Of a stretch of 64,000 nt of DNA, positions 1-8,522 are shown one piece after another (the stretch's first letter is position 1; each line of letters begins with the position of its first letter). Source of the stretch: JAJFUG01 sp964473155. Lineage in GTDB: Bacteria; Gemmatimonadota; Glassbacteria; GWA2-58-10. The stretch covers positions 4,477-68,476 of the forward strand of contig CAYYNT010000015.1 of the NCBI GenBank assembly GCA_964473155.1, written 5' to 3'. A program made the position numbers and the translations under genes. Below the pieces are notes generated by a model. That model searched no databases, had not been told where the DNA came from, and was given only the letters and a program-made list of their open reading frames with translations.

Positions 1-2475
1 GGAATTCTGAAGGCCAACAGCGAGGGCCTCCGGCCTCTGGACGCTGAATTCCTGAAACGCTGCGCCATGGTCGAGGAGAAGTTCTACTACTATGCCGGGC
101 TGGCGGCGAGTTTTCACGGTATCCTTGCATTCACGGACTGGGATGTAAACACCTGGGTGACTCCATTTTCTGAAATGAAGAAAGCGGTGCTCGAGGAACA
201 TGGCTATACTTATGTCGAATCGATGATCAGGGTGCCGTACGCCTTGGACAGCAAGGAGAACCGCCAGTGGCTGGCCGCTCATATCCCGTTCGGCGAATGG
301 GAGCGCACTGAACGCGAGGTGCGCGAGGCTCGCGACCGTGAGAGAATGGAAAAAGCCAGGAAAAGAATCGAGGAACTGGGCTTGAAAGAGTTGCCGCCGG
401 ATATTCTGGCCGGCTCAGCGGCGAGCGGCGAAAAGATGAGCGGTAATATCGGGCTGGCGGGATTGCACAACGGCGTGCTTTCTTTCACCGATCCGGACGG
501 AGTCACCTGGGTGACTCCAGGGACTTCAGAGAAAGTCGAAAAGCTCAAAAGCCTGGGTTATCAATTCATGGGTTCGGCTATTAAAGTCCCGCATTCCCTT
601 AAAACAAAAGAAGATATAGCCTGGCTGCAGAAAAATATACCGGCGGATGAATGGGCGGCCGCGATAAAATCCAACATAGACGAACAACGCCGCCGCGAAG
701 AAGAAATGGCTGAAAAGCGGCAGCGCTTGCTGAATGTCAAAAACATTCCGGACGATCTTATAGACCGGTCGATAAGGACAGAGGTAAAGCAGCCTGCCTT
801 TGCCGGACAGTATTTCGTACGCAACTCGGTCCTCGGATATGTCACCCCGGATACATTTGTATACATCACTCCCGCCGCCCCGTCAAAAACGGCCACTTTG
901 AAAGACTTGAATTACCGTTCCGCTCCCACAGGCTTTACAGTCCCGCATTCAGATGGCCGCCCGGAAGACCTGGATTTTATCCGCAGGCACCTGTCACAGG
1001 CGGAAATAGACCGTTGCAGAAAAGAGCAGGAAGAAATTGCCTTAAAGGATCAGGATGAAAAGATTAAAAGAATCCTGGATGCGAAAAAGCTCCAGGAGTT
1101 GGATGAAGATTTCATGAGGCGTTGTGTAAGGACAGATTTGCGCGAGTTGGAGCTTATCGGGCATTATTGCTCCCGCGGCGGAGTGACTACGTTCATATAC
1201 AAGGATGGCTACTACTGGATTACGCCATTTACACCGGAAAAAGAATTGATACTGAAGGAGGCGGGATACACGGCGCCGGACAGATTGATAAAGGTGCCTT
1301 ACGGCTCTGAGACCAGAGAGGACATGGAATGGCTGAGAGCAAACATGCCCAAAGGAGAGCTGGAAAGATGTCAGAAAGAAATTGGGGCGCTTGTTGAGGA
1401 AAAGAAGAAAAAAGAAATTAAAATACTGAGAGAAAAAAGAAATATTGCGGAAACTCCCCCGGATGATCTGGTCAAAAGGTCGGCTGCCACCGGCCAGATG
1501 CTTACAGAATTGATCGGTCAGTATATGATCCAGAATGAATGGCTCGCTTTCATCGACCCGGATGGGCAGATATGGATTACGCCGCAGACTGAATCTAAAG
1601 TGGAGATACTGAAAAAGGAAAATTACCAGTACACAAACAAGCGCTTTCAGATACCGCATTCCGGAGACTCGGAGGAGGATGTCAACTGGCGCAGAAATAA
1701 TATCCCTGAAGGTGAAATTGAAAAAAGCCGCCAGGAGAATGAGGAGATCGAGCAGGAAAAACTCGACCACCTGGCCGGAGAACTTGCGATGCGCAGGTCT
1801 TTGACGGACTTGCCGGCGGATTTTATCGCCCGGTGCGCCAGAGCCCCTAAGGCAGGCCCGGAAATGGTTGGAAGATATCTGGAGCGTAACCAGTTCCTGT
1901 TCATTGTTACTCCGGACCGGGTGACTCTGATTACACCTGTTACGCCTGGAAAACAAAAGATACTTGCCGAGGCCGGGTATCATTTCCCGGAGAAAATTGA
2001 GCCGCTGCCTTACTGCACTGACAGATCAGAGGACATGGAGAGTATAAAAAGAGTTCTTCCGGAGGGGGAGTTCGAACGAAGCCATCAGGAACGTGATACT
2101 CTTGCCAGCGCAAAAGAAGAGGCCAAAATAAAATCCAATATTGAAAAATTCGGCCTGAAAGAAATACCGGAACAGATTAGTAAAAGAGCGGCCGACAGCG
2201 GACAGAAAGACGGGCGCAATGTCGGACGCCTGGGGATATTCAGAGGGGTGCTGGCCTGGGTGGCGCCGGATGAAAGGGTGCATGTAACCTGGTACACACC
2301 GGAGAAGCAGGAAGCTCTGGAGGAATGCGGATATAAACTCGAAGGATATATGCCGATTAAAGTGCCGCATGCCGTGGCAGATGCGAAAGAACGCCGCTGG
2401 CTGATGGAAAGCCTTCCGAAAGCGAACGATGAAGAACAGATATCGGTGGATGAAAACGCGGAAAATGTAAAATAA
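1..2475 (+). CDS. Tandem-repeat protein of unknown function (5' end outside window)
   Basis: The frame is open from base 1 and the residues before the first ATG (67) already fit the repeat pattern, so the gene begins upstream and only its C-terminal part (about 824 residues) is seen. It holds seven degenerate repeats of about 110-120 residues. Each has a helical start (pattern L-P-x-D-[FIL]-x-x-R), a strand-rich core around W-[IV]-T-P and DPDG, a K-x-x-x-L-K-x-x-x-Y segment, a V-P-H/Y-S motif and a P-x-G-E-x-E-R end. A long, very charged, probably coiled-coil linker follows each one. There is no membrane segment in the visible part. The stop is followed about 80 bp later by a SPOR lipoprotein gene on the same strand. 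I do not recognise the domain; a structural or adhesive role is only a guess. Confidence 0.85.
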   Translation, partial: GILKANSEGLRPLDAEFLKRCAMVEEKFYYYAGLAASFHGILAFTDWDVNTWVTPFSEMKKAVLEEHGYTYVESMIRVPYALDSKENRQWLAAHIPFGEWERTEREVREARDRERMEKARKRIEELGLKELPPDILAGSAASGEKMSGNIGLAGLHNGVLSFTDPDGVTWVTPGTSEKVEKLKSLGYQFMGSAIKVPHSLKTKEDIAWLQKNIPADEWAAAIKSNIDEQRRREEEMAEKRQRLLNVKNIPDDLIDRSIRTEVKQPAFAGQYFVRNSVLGYVTPDTFVYITPAAPSKTATLKDLNYRSAPTGFTVPHSDGRPEDLDFIRRHLSQAEIDRCRKEQEEIALKDQDEKIKRILDAKKLQELDEDFMRRCVRTDLRELELIGHYCSRGGVTTFIYKDGYYWITPFTPEKELILKEAGYTAPDRLIKVPYGSETREDMEWLRANMPKGELERCQKEIGALVEEKKKKEIKILREKRNIAETPPDDLVKRSAATGQMLTELIGQYMIQNEWLAFIDPDGQIWITPQTESKVEILKKENYQYTNKRFQIPHSGDSEEDVNWRRNNIPEGEIEKSRQENEEIEQEKLDHLAGELAMRRSLTDLPADFIARCARAPKAGPEMVGRYLERNQFLFIVTPDRVTLITPVTPGKQKILAEAGYHFPEKIEPLPYCTDRSEDMESIKRVLPEGEFERSHQERDTLASAKEEAKIKSNIEKFGLKEIPEQISKRAADSGQKDGRNVGRLGIFRGVLAWVAPDERVHVTWYTPEKQEALEECGYKLEGYMPIKVPHAVADAKERRWLMESLPKANDEEQISVDENAENVK

Positions 2476-2556
2476 GACGAAGGTTTTCATGGAGTTTGAC
2501 AATCATATGGCAGAACTGGAAAAAGTATTATTCGAATAAAGGACAGGGAATCGGAC

Positions 2557-3108
2557 ATGAGGGACAGATTAGCCGACTCGAAGTTCCGGGCGCTGAAGTT
2601 ACTGATAATCAGCGGCTTGCTGATAATGGTGACCGGCTGTTCAGTTATCAATAAAATAAGGACGCCCGGACAAAAGGAAGAAAAGAAGAATACTGCCGTG
2701 ATAGCGACAGAGAGTTTATCAAGGCTGGATTCGCTGGCCGGAGGAACGGCCGCCATTGATACTCTGGTTATGTACAGGAAAAGTCCGGTCTCCGATTCAT
2801 CGAGTTATATTAAAGCCGGGAAGATAGAATCCACCGCCTCACTTAGAATAGAGCAGAACGGATTAATAAGCGGTTATCGAGTTCAGCTCGCCTCTTCCAC
2901 AAATAAAAAGGATCTTGACCGTCTGGTAGAACGGGTGGAGAGAGAATTTCAGGTTAAAAGCTATATCGATAACCATTCCGGCCGGTGGAGCCTGAGGGTC
3001 GGGGATTGTCAGAACCGGCAGGAAGCTGAATATCTCAGGCAGCAGGCGGTAAATTTCGGATTCAAATATGCCTGGATCGTTCAGGCAAAGGTGAAAGAGC
3101 GTTTTTAA
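2557..3108 (+). CDS. SPOR-domain lipoprotein
   Basis: This 183-residue protein has a positively charged N-terminus, a hydrophobic stretch at about residues 14-26 and a lipobox-like V-T-G-C, so it is probably exported and lipidated at the Cys of TGCS. A variable linker follows. The last 80 residues match the SPOR fold: a start like SGYRVQLAS, then a helix, a middle strand (WSLRVGD) and Q-A-x-x-x-G-F-x-x-A-W-I-V. SPOR domains bind denuded glycan strands of peptidoglycan, typically at division sites, so a periplasmic cell-wall-binding role is likely. It lies 13 bp before the next gene on the same strand and may be co-transcribed with it. Confidence 0.85.
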   Translation: MRDRLADSKFRALKLLIISGLLIMVTGCSVINKIRTPGQKEEKKNTAVIATESLSRLDSLAGGTAAIDTLVMYRKSPVSDSSSYIKAGKIESTASLRIEQNGLISGYRVQLASSTNKKDLDRLVERVEREFQVKSYIDNHSGRWSLRVGDCQNRQEAEYLRQQAVNFGFKYAWIVQAKVKERF

Positions 3109-3121
3109 AAGCGGAGGTGTT

Positions 3122-3508
3122 ATGCAACTGAGGGGAAAATTCTTTCATCTGGATGAGAACTGCCAGATTTTCAAGCATATGAAAGAGGGTGAGGCGTGTT
3201 TTTACAAGACTACCTGCGACGCAATCTGCAAATTGGCCGATGGAACGGCAGAGTACAAAAGAATGCGGAAAGAAATGGATTTCCGTATCTTTCCTGATGC
3301 GTGGGCCAAAAAGGAGAAAGAAATTCTCGTGCAGGTGATTCAGTTAATAGCGCAGCTCGAACAGAAAGGTAACCTTCTGGATGCCAAAAGACTGAAGGCG
3401 GCCTACGGTTTCGATGTGAACAAGAGAATTAGCGCAAGCACAGGTTCGGCCGCTGGCGGCGGCGGAGCCGCCCCGAATTCTGCTTCAAACGCAGGCCAGG
3501 AAAAGTGA
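3122..3508 (+). CDS. Small Cys-containing protein of unknown function
   Basis: 128 residues, preceded by a strong ribosome-binding site (GGAGGTG at about 3113). The first 40 residues contain four cysteines (about positions 14, 26, 32 and 36) that could bind a metal or Fe-S centre. The middle is helical and charged, and the last 25 residues are a low-complexity Ala/Gly/Ser tail. The stop overlaps the start of the AmrS-like gene by 4 bp (GTGA), which suggests translational coupling and a functional link to that radical SAM enzyme. I do not recognise the family. Confidence 0.7.
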   Translation: MQLRGKFFHLDENCQIFKHMKEGEACFYKTTCDAICKLADGTAEYKRMRKEMDFRIFPDAWAKKEKEILVQVIQLIAQLEQKGNLLDAKRLKAAYGFDVNKRISASTGSAAGGGGAAPNSASNAGQEK

Positions 3509-4518
3509 AAGAAGCTGATTTTTACAGTGTCGAGACAGATGGAGCTGTCAGATGCCTTCTCTGTCCTCATAAGTGCCGGATACCACCGGGAGGGAGAGGA
3601 ATTTGCTCGGTCCGGGAGAATAAAGATTCAAAATTGATCAGCCTTTGCTGGAATCAGCTCGCTGCCGCACAGAACGATCCTGTCGAAAAAAAGCCTCTCT
3701 ATCATTTTTACCCCGGTTCGCGGGCCTTCTCAATCGCCACCGAGGGGTGCAATCTTTCCTGCCCTTTCTGCCAGAATGAAAATCTCTCAATGGATTGCAG
3801 GAAAAGAAAGTATATCTGCGGTTCATATTGTCCACCGGAGAATACTGTCAGGATGGCGCTCGAAAGCCGGGCTGAAACTCTTTGTTTCACCTACTCGGAA
3901 CCGACCGTGTACTACGAGTACATGCTCGAAACCGCCTGCCTGGCAAAAAAAGAGGGTCTGAGGACTGCCATGGTTTCAAACGGCTACATTAATCCGGAAC
4001 CGCTGGCGAGACTGATTCCTTGGATAGACGCGGCAAATATTGATCTGAAATCGTTCAAAGAGGATACTTACAGAAAAGTATTGAAAGGGTCTCTTCAGCC
4101 GGTGCTGGAGACAATAGAGCAACTGAAAAGAGGCAATGTCTGGGTAGAGATTACAACTCTCCTGACGCCGCAGATGAACGACACCAGAGAAGAAATTGAA
4201 ATGACAGCGAAATATATATCTGAAACGGACAAAAGTATTCCCTGGCACATTTCAAGATTTTATCCGGCGGGTAAAATGAGAGGAATGGCCCCAACGCAGG
4301 AAAATATTCTGCTGGAAGCTTACAAAATCGGGAAAGAAAATGGTCTGAAATATGTCTACCTCGGGAATATGCGCACGGAAACAGGAACAGCGACCATATG
4401 CCCGGAATGCGGTGAAAGACTTATTGAAAGGTCGGGTTTCACTATAGAGGAATACAGACTGAAAAGCGGTGGCGAATGCCCTGTCTGTGGTAAATTGATT
4501 GAGGGCAGATTCAACTGA
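3505..4518 (+). CDS. amrS: AmmeMemoRadiSam-type radical SAM enzyme (AmrS-like)
   Basis: 337 residues from a GTG start that overlaps the previous stop by 4 bp. The N-terminus has the C-x2-C-x3-C pattern (CLLCPHKC) typical of this family. It continues with PVEKKPLYHFYPGS and the 4Fe-4S/SAM motif C-x3-C-x2-C (CNLSCPFC). The C-terminus is a zinc-ribbon-like pair of CxxC motifs (CPEC and CPVC). Length and motif order match the AmrS family of pyruvate-formate-lyase-activase-like enzymes, usually found with Memo and AMMECR1 proteins. Neither partner is in the window. The substrate of the family is not firmly known to me. A second radical SAM gene (queE) follows 16 bp downstream. Confidence 0.85.
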   Translation: MKEADFYSVETDGAVRCLLCPHKCRIPPGGRGICSVRENKDSKLISLCWNQLAAAQNDPVEKKPLYHFYPGSRAFSIATEGCNLSCPFCQNENLSMDCRKRKYICGSYCPPENTVRMALESRAETLCFTYSEPTVYYEYMLETACLAKKEGLRTAMVSNGYINPEPLARLIPWIDAANIDLKSFKEDTYRKVLKGSLQPVLETIEQLKRGNVWVEITTLLTPQMNDTREEIEMTAKYISETDKSIPWHISRFYPAGKMRGMAPTQENILLEAYKIGKENGLKYVYLGNMRTETGTATICPECGERLIERSGFTIEEYRLKSGGECPVCGKLIEGRFN

Positions 4519-4534
4519 GGGAAGAAGAAGATAG

Positions 4535-5176
4535 ATGCTTTCAGTATGCGAAATATTCAGCAGCCTCTCCGGAGAATCCGCCTGGCAGGGGTATGTCTGC
4601 ACATTCGTAAGGTTCAGCGGTTGCGATGTGGAATGCGAGTGGTGCGACACACTGTACGCCAGAAAGGAAAAAGGAAAGGACTGTGCCGTAGAGGATATCC
4701 TGGCGATATGCAGGTCAAAAGAAACAAAGAGAATCATTCTCACTGGTGGCGAGCCGCTCATGCAGAATGAGCTTCCGGAACTCTGCCGGGAACTTTTAAA
4801 GGAAAATTTCAAAGTACAGATTGAAACGAGCGGAACCAGACTGGTGGATAATATCCCGGCCGGGGTGATGAAAGTAATCGATATAAAGCCGCCAAGCGCC
4901 AGAGCGAAAAAGGGGTTTCACTGGGGGAACCTGGATTTGCTGGGGGAAGAAGACGAAATAAAGATTGTGCTGGCCGGAAGAGAGGATTACGAGTGGGCAG
5001 TCAGAATAATGAAAAAAACCGGACTGGATAGAAGCGACAGAGTAATTTTCTCCCCGGTCCCCGGCCGACTCTCCCCGTCCGAACTCGCGGAATGGATGAT
5101 TCAGGACAGACTTCTTTGCAAAATGCAGGTGCAGTTGCACAAGATCATATGGCCGGAAGCAGAAAGAGGAAAATAG
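4535..5176 (+). CDS. queE: 7-carboxy-7-deazaguanine synthase QueE
   Basis: 213 residues. The N-terminal substrate loop (EIFSSLSGE-x-x-W-Q-G) and the C-x3-C-x2-C cluster motif at C30, C34 and C37 (CDVECEWCDT) are characteristic of QueE. A GGEP motif (LTGGEPLMQ) for SAM binding follows. QueE makes the deazapurine ring in the queuosine tRNA-modification pathway from 6-carboxytetrahydropterin. The partner genes queC, queD and queF are not in the window. The gene ends 9 bp from the convergent mnmG gene, and I see no clear terminator between them. Confidence 0.9.
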   Translation: MLSVCEIFSSLSGESAWQGYVCTFVRFSGCDVECEWCDTLYARKEKGKDCAVEDILAICRSKETKRIILTGGEPLMQNELPELCRELLKENFKVQIETSGTRLVDNIPAGVMKVIDIKPPSARAKKGFHWGNLDLLGEEDEIKIVLAGREDYEWAVRIMKKTGLDRSDRVIFSPVPGRLSPSELAEWMIQDRLLCKMQVQLHKIIWPEAERGK

Positions 5177-5185
5177 AGGAGGGAT

Positions 5186-7096
5186 TTATTCCGGCTCAAC
5201 CGTCCTGTCTTTGGAAGAACCGCGCAAACGCCCCAGCTCCACCATCAGAAGACTGATATCGCTCGGACTCATGCCGGGAATGCGCATCGCCTGACCCAGC
5301 GTTGCCGGGCGGATGCGTTCAAGCTTGTCACGCCCCTCCCTGGAAAGCGCGGTCAGCTTCGAATAGTCCAGTCTCTCCGGAATGCGGGCCGCCTCCATGC
5401 GTTTCATCTGGTCCGCGCGAATACGCTCGCGGTCCATGAAACCGGAGTATTTCAATTCCATCTCCACCTGAAGCATTATATCCCGCTCCTCCGGCGGAAT
5501 ATTCCGTCCGAGATAAGAAAGAAGTCCAGCCAGACTGGCCAGCGGGCGTTTTATTATTTTTTCGAGGCTCACTCCGGAGACTGCCGGAGATTCACCGATG
5601 CTTTCAAGGTATGGATTGGCTTTATCTGGTGAAAGATGGATGGAACGGAGCTCGTTCAGCAAAGCGTCCGCGCGCGATGATTTTCGCTGGACGCGGGCGA
5701 ATGAGGCTTCATCGATCAGACCGAGACTGAAAGCCAGAGGGGAAAGACGAAGGTCGGCGTTGTCCTGGCGCAGGGAAAGACGGAACTCGGCCCGCGAGCT
5801 GAAAAGACGGTAAGGCTCATCCACTCCGCGGCTGACAATATCATCTATCAGGACGCCAAGATAACTTTCAGATCTCGAGAAAACCACAGGCTCACGCCCG
5901 AGAGCCTGTTGCGCGGCATTCAGTCCGGCAGCCAGGCCCTGCCCGGCGGCCTCCTCGTATCCGGAGGTGCCGTTGACCTGGCCGGCCAGGAAAAGACCGC
6001 GGACCATTTTTGATTCAAGAGTGAATTCAAGCTCCCGAGGATCGTAACAGTCATACTCGATAGCATAAGCCGGTTTAACCATGACAGCCTGTTCGAGGCC
6101 CGGGACGCTGTGAAGCATCTCAAGCTGGACCTCTGGCGGAAGGCTGTTGGAGAAGCCGTTGAGGTATATTTCCCAGGTGTCGAGGCCCTCCGGTTCGAGA
6201 AAAAGGTGCTGCACCTCGCGCTCGGGGAATTTTACGAACTTGTCCTCGATGGAGGGGCAGTAACGCGGTCCGCGGCCCTCGATGTATCCGCCATAGAGAG
6301 AAGAGCGAGACAGATTGGCAAGAACGATCTCGCGTGTGCGCGGGCTGGTGCGGGCATGCCAGCAACTTTTCCGGGGCAGGGGGTCGCACTCGTGAAAGAA
6401 AGAGAATAGATAGCGTTCGCTGTCTCCGGGCTGTTCGGTCAGGGCTGAATAATCCACAGTGCGGCCGTCAATGCGCGGCGGGGTGCCGGTCTTGAAACGA
6501 AGGGCCGGGAGGCCGAGAGAACGCAGGTTTTCCGCCAGCGCTGTCGATGCCGGGTCGCCGGCCCGGCCCGCGGGCCAGGAACGCTCTCCTATCCGGATAA
6601 GACCGTTGAGGAATGTCCCCCCGGCAAGAACGACGCACGCAGAGGAAAAGGCTTTGCCCTCCACGGTCTCAACGCCCGCAGACCGGCCATCCTTGCATAT
6701 TATACCCGAAACCATGGACTGAAAGAGAGTGATTCCGGGATTGGACTCGACGAGAGAGCGGACAGCCCGGACATAAAGACTGCGGTCCGCCTGGCAGCGT
6801 GGTGACCAGACAGCCGGCCCCTTGCTGGTGTTCAGCATCCTGAAATGAATTGAAGAGCGGTCTGCGGCGCGCGCCATCAGGCCGCCGAGAGCATCTATCT
6901 CGCGGACAAGCTGGCCCTTGGCCACCCCGCCGATAGACGGGTTGCAGGACATCTGACCCAGGTTGTCGATGTTGGAGGAGACAAGAAGAGTCCGGGCGCC
7001 CAGCCTGGCGCTGACCCAGGCTGCCTCGCAACCGGCATGACCCCCGCCGACAACGATGACATCGAAATCGGTTCTGGAATGTTTCACGTGGAACAT
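5186..7096 (-). CDS. mnmG: tRNA uridine-5-carboxymethylaminomethyl(34) synthesis enzyme MnmG (GidA)
   Basis: 636 residues, close to the usual 620-630. The FAD-binding motif GGGHAGCEAA lies near the N-terminus, followed by MnmG signatures such as QMSCNPSIGG, GTFLNG, TGTPPRIDGR and CPSIEDK. With MnmE it adds the cmnm5 group to wobble uridine of tRNAs. The first six codons (M-F-H-V-K-H) exist because an exact parS site overlaps the start codon. That makes the N-terminal extension before the Rossmann strand look dictated by the DNA site. It lies downstream of mnmE in the same operon, with 50 bp between them carrying a second parS site. rsmG, parA and parB, often next to mnmG, are absent here. Confidence 0.97.
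   Translation of the reverse strand: MFHVKHSRTDFDVIVVGGGHAGCEAAWVSARLGARTLLVSSNIDNLGQMSCNPSIGGVAKGQLVREIDALGGLMARAADRSSIHFRMLNTSKGPAVWSPRCQADRSLYVRAVRSLVESNPGITLFQSMVSGIICKDGRSAGVETVEGKAFSSACVVLAGGTFLNGLIRIGERSWPAGRAGDPASTALAENLRSLGLPALRFKTGTPPRIDGRTVDYSALTEQPGDSERYLFSFFHECDPLPRKSCWHARTSPRTREIVLANLSRSSLYGGYIEGRGPRYCPSIEDKFVKFPEREVQHLFLEPEGLDTWEIYLNGFSNSLPPEVQLEMLHSVPGLEQAVMVKPAYAIEYDCYDPRELEFTLESKMVRGLFLAGQVNGTSGYEEAAGQGLAAGLNAAQQALGREPVVFSRSESYLGVLIDDIVSRGVDEPYRLFSSRAEFRLSLRQDNADLRLSPLAFSLGLIDEASFARVQRKSSRADALLNELRSIHLSPDKANPYLESIGESPAVSGVSLEKIIKRPLASLAGLLSYLGRNIPPEERDIMLQVEMELKYSGFMDRERIRADQMKRMEAARIPERLDYSKLTALSREGRDKLERIRPATLGQAMRIPGMSPSDISLLMVELGRLRGSSKDRTVEPE
7080..7095 (-). promoter_or_regulatory. 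parS: parS centromere site overlapping the mnmG start codon
   Basis: On the minus strand this 16-mer reads TGTTCCACGTGAAACA, identical to the well-known ParB-binding parS sequence of Bacillus subtilis. It spans codons 1-6 of mnmG. The site would load ParB for origin segregation. parA and parB are not in the window. Confidence 0.9.
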
Positions 7097-7121
7097 TATC
7101 CAAAATAGTTTTTATCGGCAA

Positions 7122-7137
7122 TGTTTCACGTGGAACA
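7122..7137 (-). promoter_or_regulatory. parS: Second exact parS site, mnmE-mnmG spacer
   Basis: A second exact copy of the 16-bp parS sequence, same orientation, 42 bp from the first (start to start). It lies in the 50-bp gap between the mnmE stop and the mnmG start. Two perfect copies this close make chance occurrence very unlikely. Confidence 0.9.
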
Positions 7138-7146
7138 CTGCCATAA

Positions 7147-8520
7147 TTATTTTCCGACGCAGAAACGGTTGAATATGCTGTTCAGTATTTCGTCGTTCTG
7201 TATTACCCCGGTTACTTCTCCCAGCAGGGAACAAACCTCCTCCAGCGAAGCGGCGATCAGCTCAGATGGGTTTCTTTTATCTATTCCTTCAAGCTCCCTG
7301 AGGGCGTCTTCGATCAGGCTTTTCTGACGTTGACTGGTAATCTGAGGACCGGTGTGGTTTATATATTTATTGCCGTCTCCAGGAACAATATGCTTTTTCA
7401 GCTCCTTCTTTATCTCCTCCAGGCCCTCACCGCTTCGAACCGAGACCGGAATGTATCCCTCCTTAACCGGATGCCCCTCGGAAAGAAGATCGGCTTTGCT
7501 CAACAACCGTATTATATTGTCCGGCCGAGCCTCCATAAATCTCGATTCCTCTTTTTTTACTTTTTCCCCGGTCTCGTGCAGGAACAATACGATATCAGCC
7601 TTCTCAATGTATTTCCGGCTGTATTCCACTCCTATCTTTTCTGCCTCTGATCGCCCCTTACGCAATCCCGCGGTGTCAACCAGACGAAACAATATTCCGT
7701 CTAGTTGGATTTCGGTCTCCACCGCATCACGCGTTGTACCTGCCATATCAGTTACTATCGAGCGCTCATGTCCGGCCAGAGCGTTGAAAAGTGAGCTTTT
7801 TCCTGAATTAGGCGCTCCGGCTATCACTACCAGCGCTCCACGCGAAAGAAGAAGGTTTCTCTCTGCTCCCTTCAATATTTTTTTCAGGGATTGCTCTACC
7901 CGATTGAGGGATTCTTTCAACCTCCTGTCCAGATCCTTCAGCGGCTCCTCCTCAGGGAAATCTATATCGTACTCGAGCGTGGCTTTCAGCTCGATCAATT
8001 CCTCTCTAAGCTTTTCGACCTCGCGTCCAAGCGCACCGTTCAGACTGTTTAAGGCCAGAAGACGCCCTGCTTCCGAGCGGGACTGGACCAGAAGGTCAAC
8101 CGCCTCAGCTCCCGCCAGATCCAGCCGCCCGTTAAGGAATGCCCGTCGCGTGAACTCACCCGGAAGAGCCTGTCTTGCCCCCGCGTCCTTTACAGCCCCC
8201 AACACAGCCGCCGGGACCGCGTATCCACCGTGGCATTGAAATTCAATCACGTCCTCTCCCGTGAAGCTTTCTGGCGCTCTGTACTTGACGATCAGCGCCT
8301 GGTCAAGGGGAATGCCTGTCTGTGGGTGAACGAGGTTTATAACGCGCGCTATGCGCTCCTGAATGGTGTCGTACTTTTCCCTGTCCTTTGCCAGGCTGCG
8401 TCCTATTTCCCAGGCCCGCACTCCGCTCAGCCTTATAATAGCAACTGCGCCAATACCTGGTGCTGTGGAAATTGCAGCTATCGTATCCTCGCCCGCAGTT
8501 ATGCTTTCCTTTCTATCCAT
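7147..8520 (-). CDS. mnmE: tRNA modification GTPase MnmE
   Basis: About 457 residues from the ATG at 8520; an in-frame ATG at 8544 would add 8 residues and overlap the upstream gene. The protein starts with DTIAAISTAPG, the N-terminal tetrahydrofolate-binding domain. The G1 loop is GAPNSGKSS, G2/G3 follow (MAGTTRD, DTAGLR), and it ends in the hallmark C-V-G-K. Together with MnmG it modifies U34 of tRNA. The start lies 2 bp after the stop of the PP-loop gene, indicating one operon. Confidence 0.96.
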   Translation of the reverse strand: MDRKESITAGEDTIAAISTAPGIGAVAIIRLSGVRAWEIGRSLAKDREKYDTIQERIARVINLVHPQTGIPLDQALIVKYRAPESFTGEDVIEFQCHGGYAVPAAVLGAVKDAGARQALPGEFTRRAFLNGRLDLAGAEAVDLLVQSRSEAGRLLALNSLNGALGREVEKLREELIELKATLEYDIDFPEEEPLKDLDRRLKESLNRVEQSLKKILKGAERNLLLSRGALVVIAGAPNSGKSSLFNALAGHERSIVTDMAGTTRDAVETEIQLDGILFRLVDTAGLRKGRSEAEKIGVEYSRKYIEKADIVLFLHETGEKVKKEESRFMEARPDNIIRLLSKADLLSEGHPVKEGYIPVSVRSGEGLEEIKKELKKHIVPGDGNKYINHTGPQITSQRQKSLIEDALRELEGIDKRNPSELIAASLEEVCSLLGEVTGVIQNDEILNSIFNRFCVGK

Positions 8521-8522
8521 AC

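Noticed and set aside
1042..1983. 313-codon minus-strand frame inside the repeat gene
   Set aside because: It is the antisense of the repeat coding sequence and lacks a plausible start or motif.
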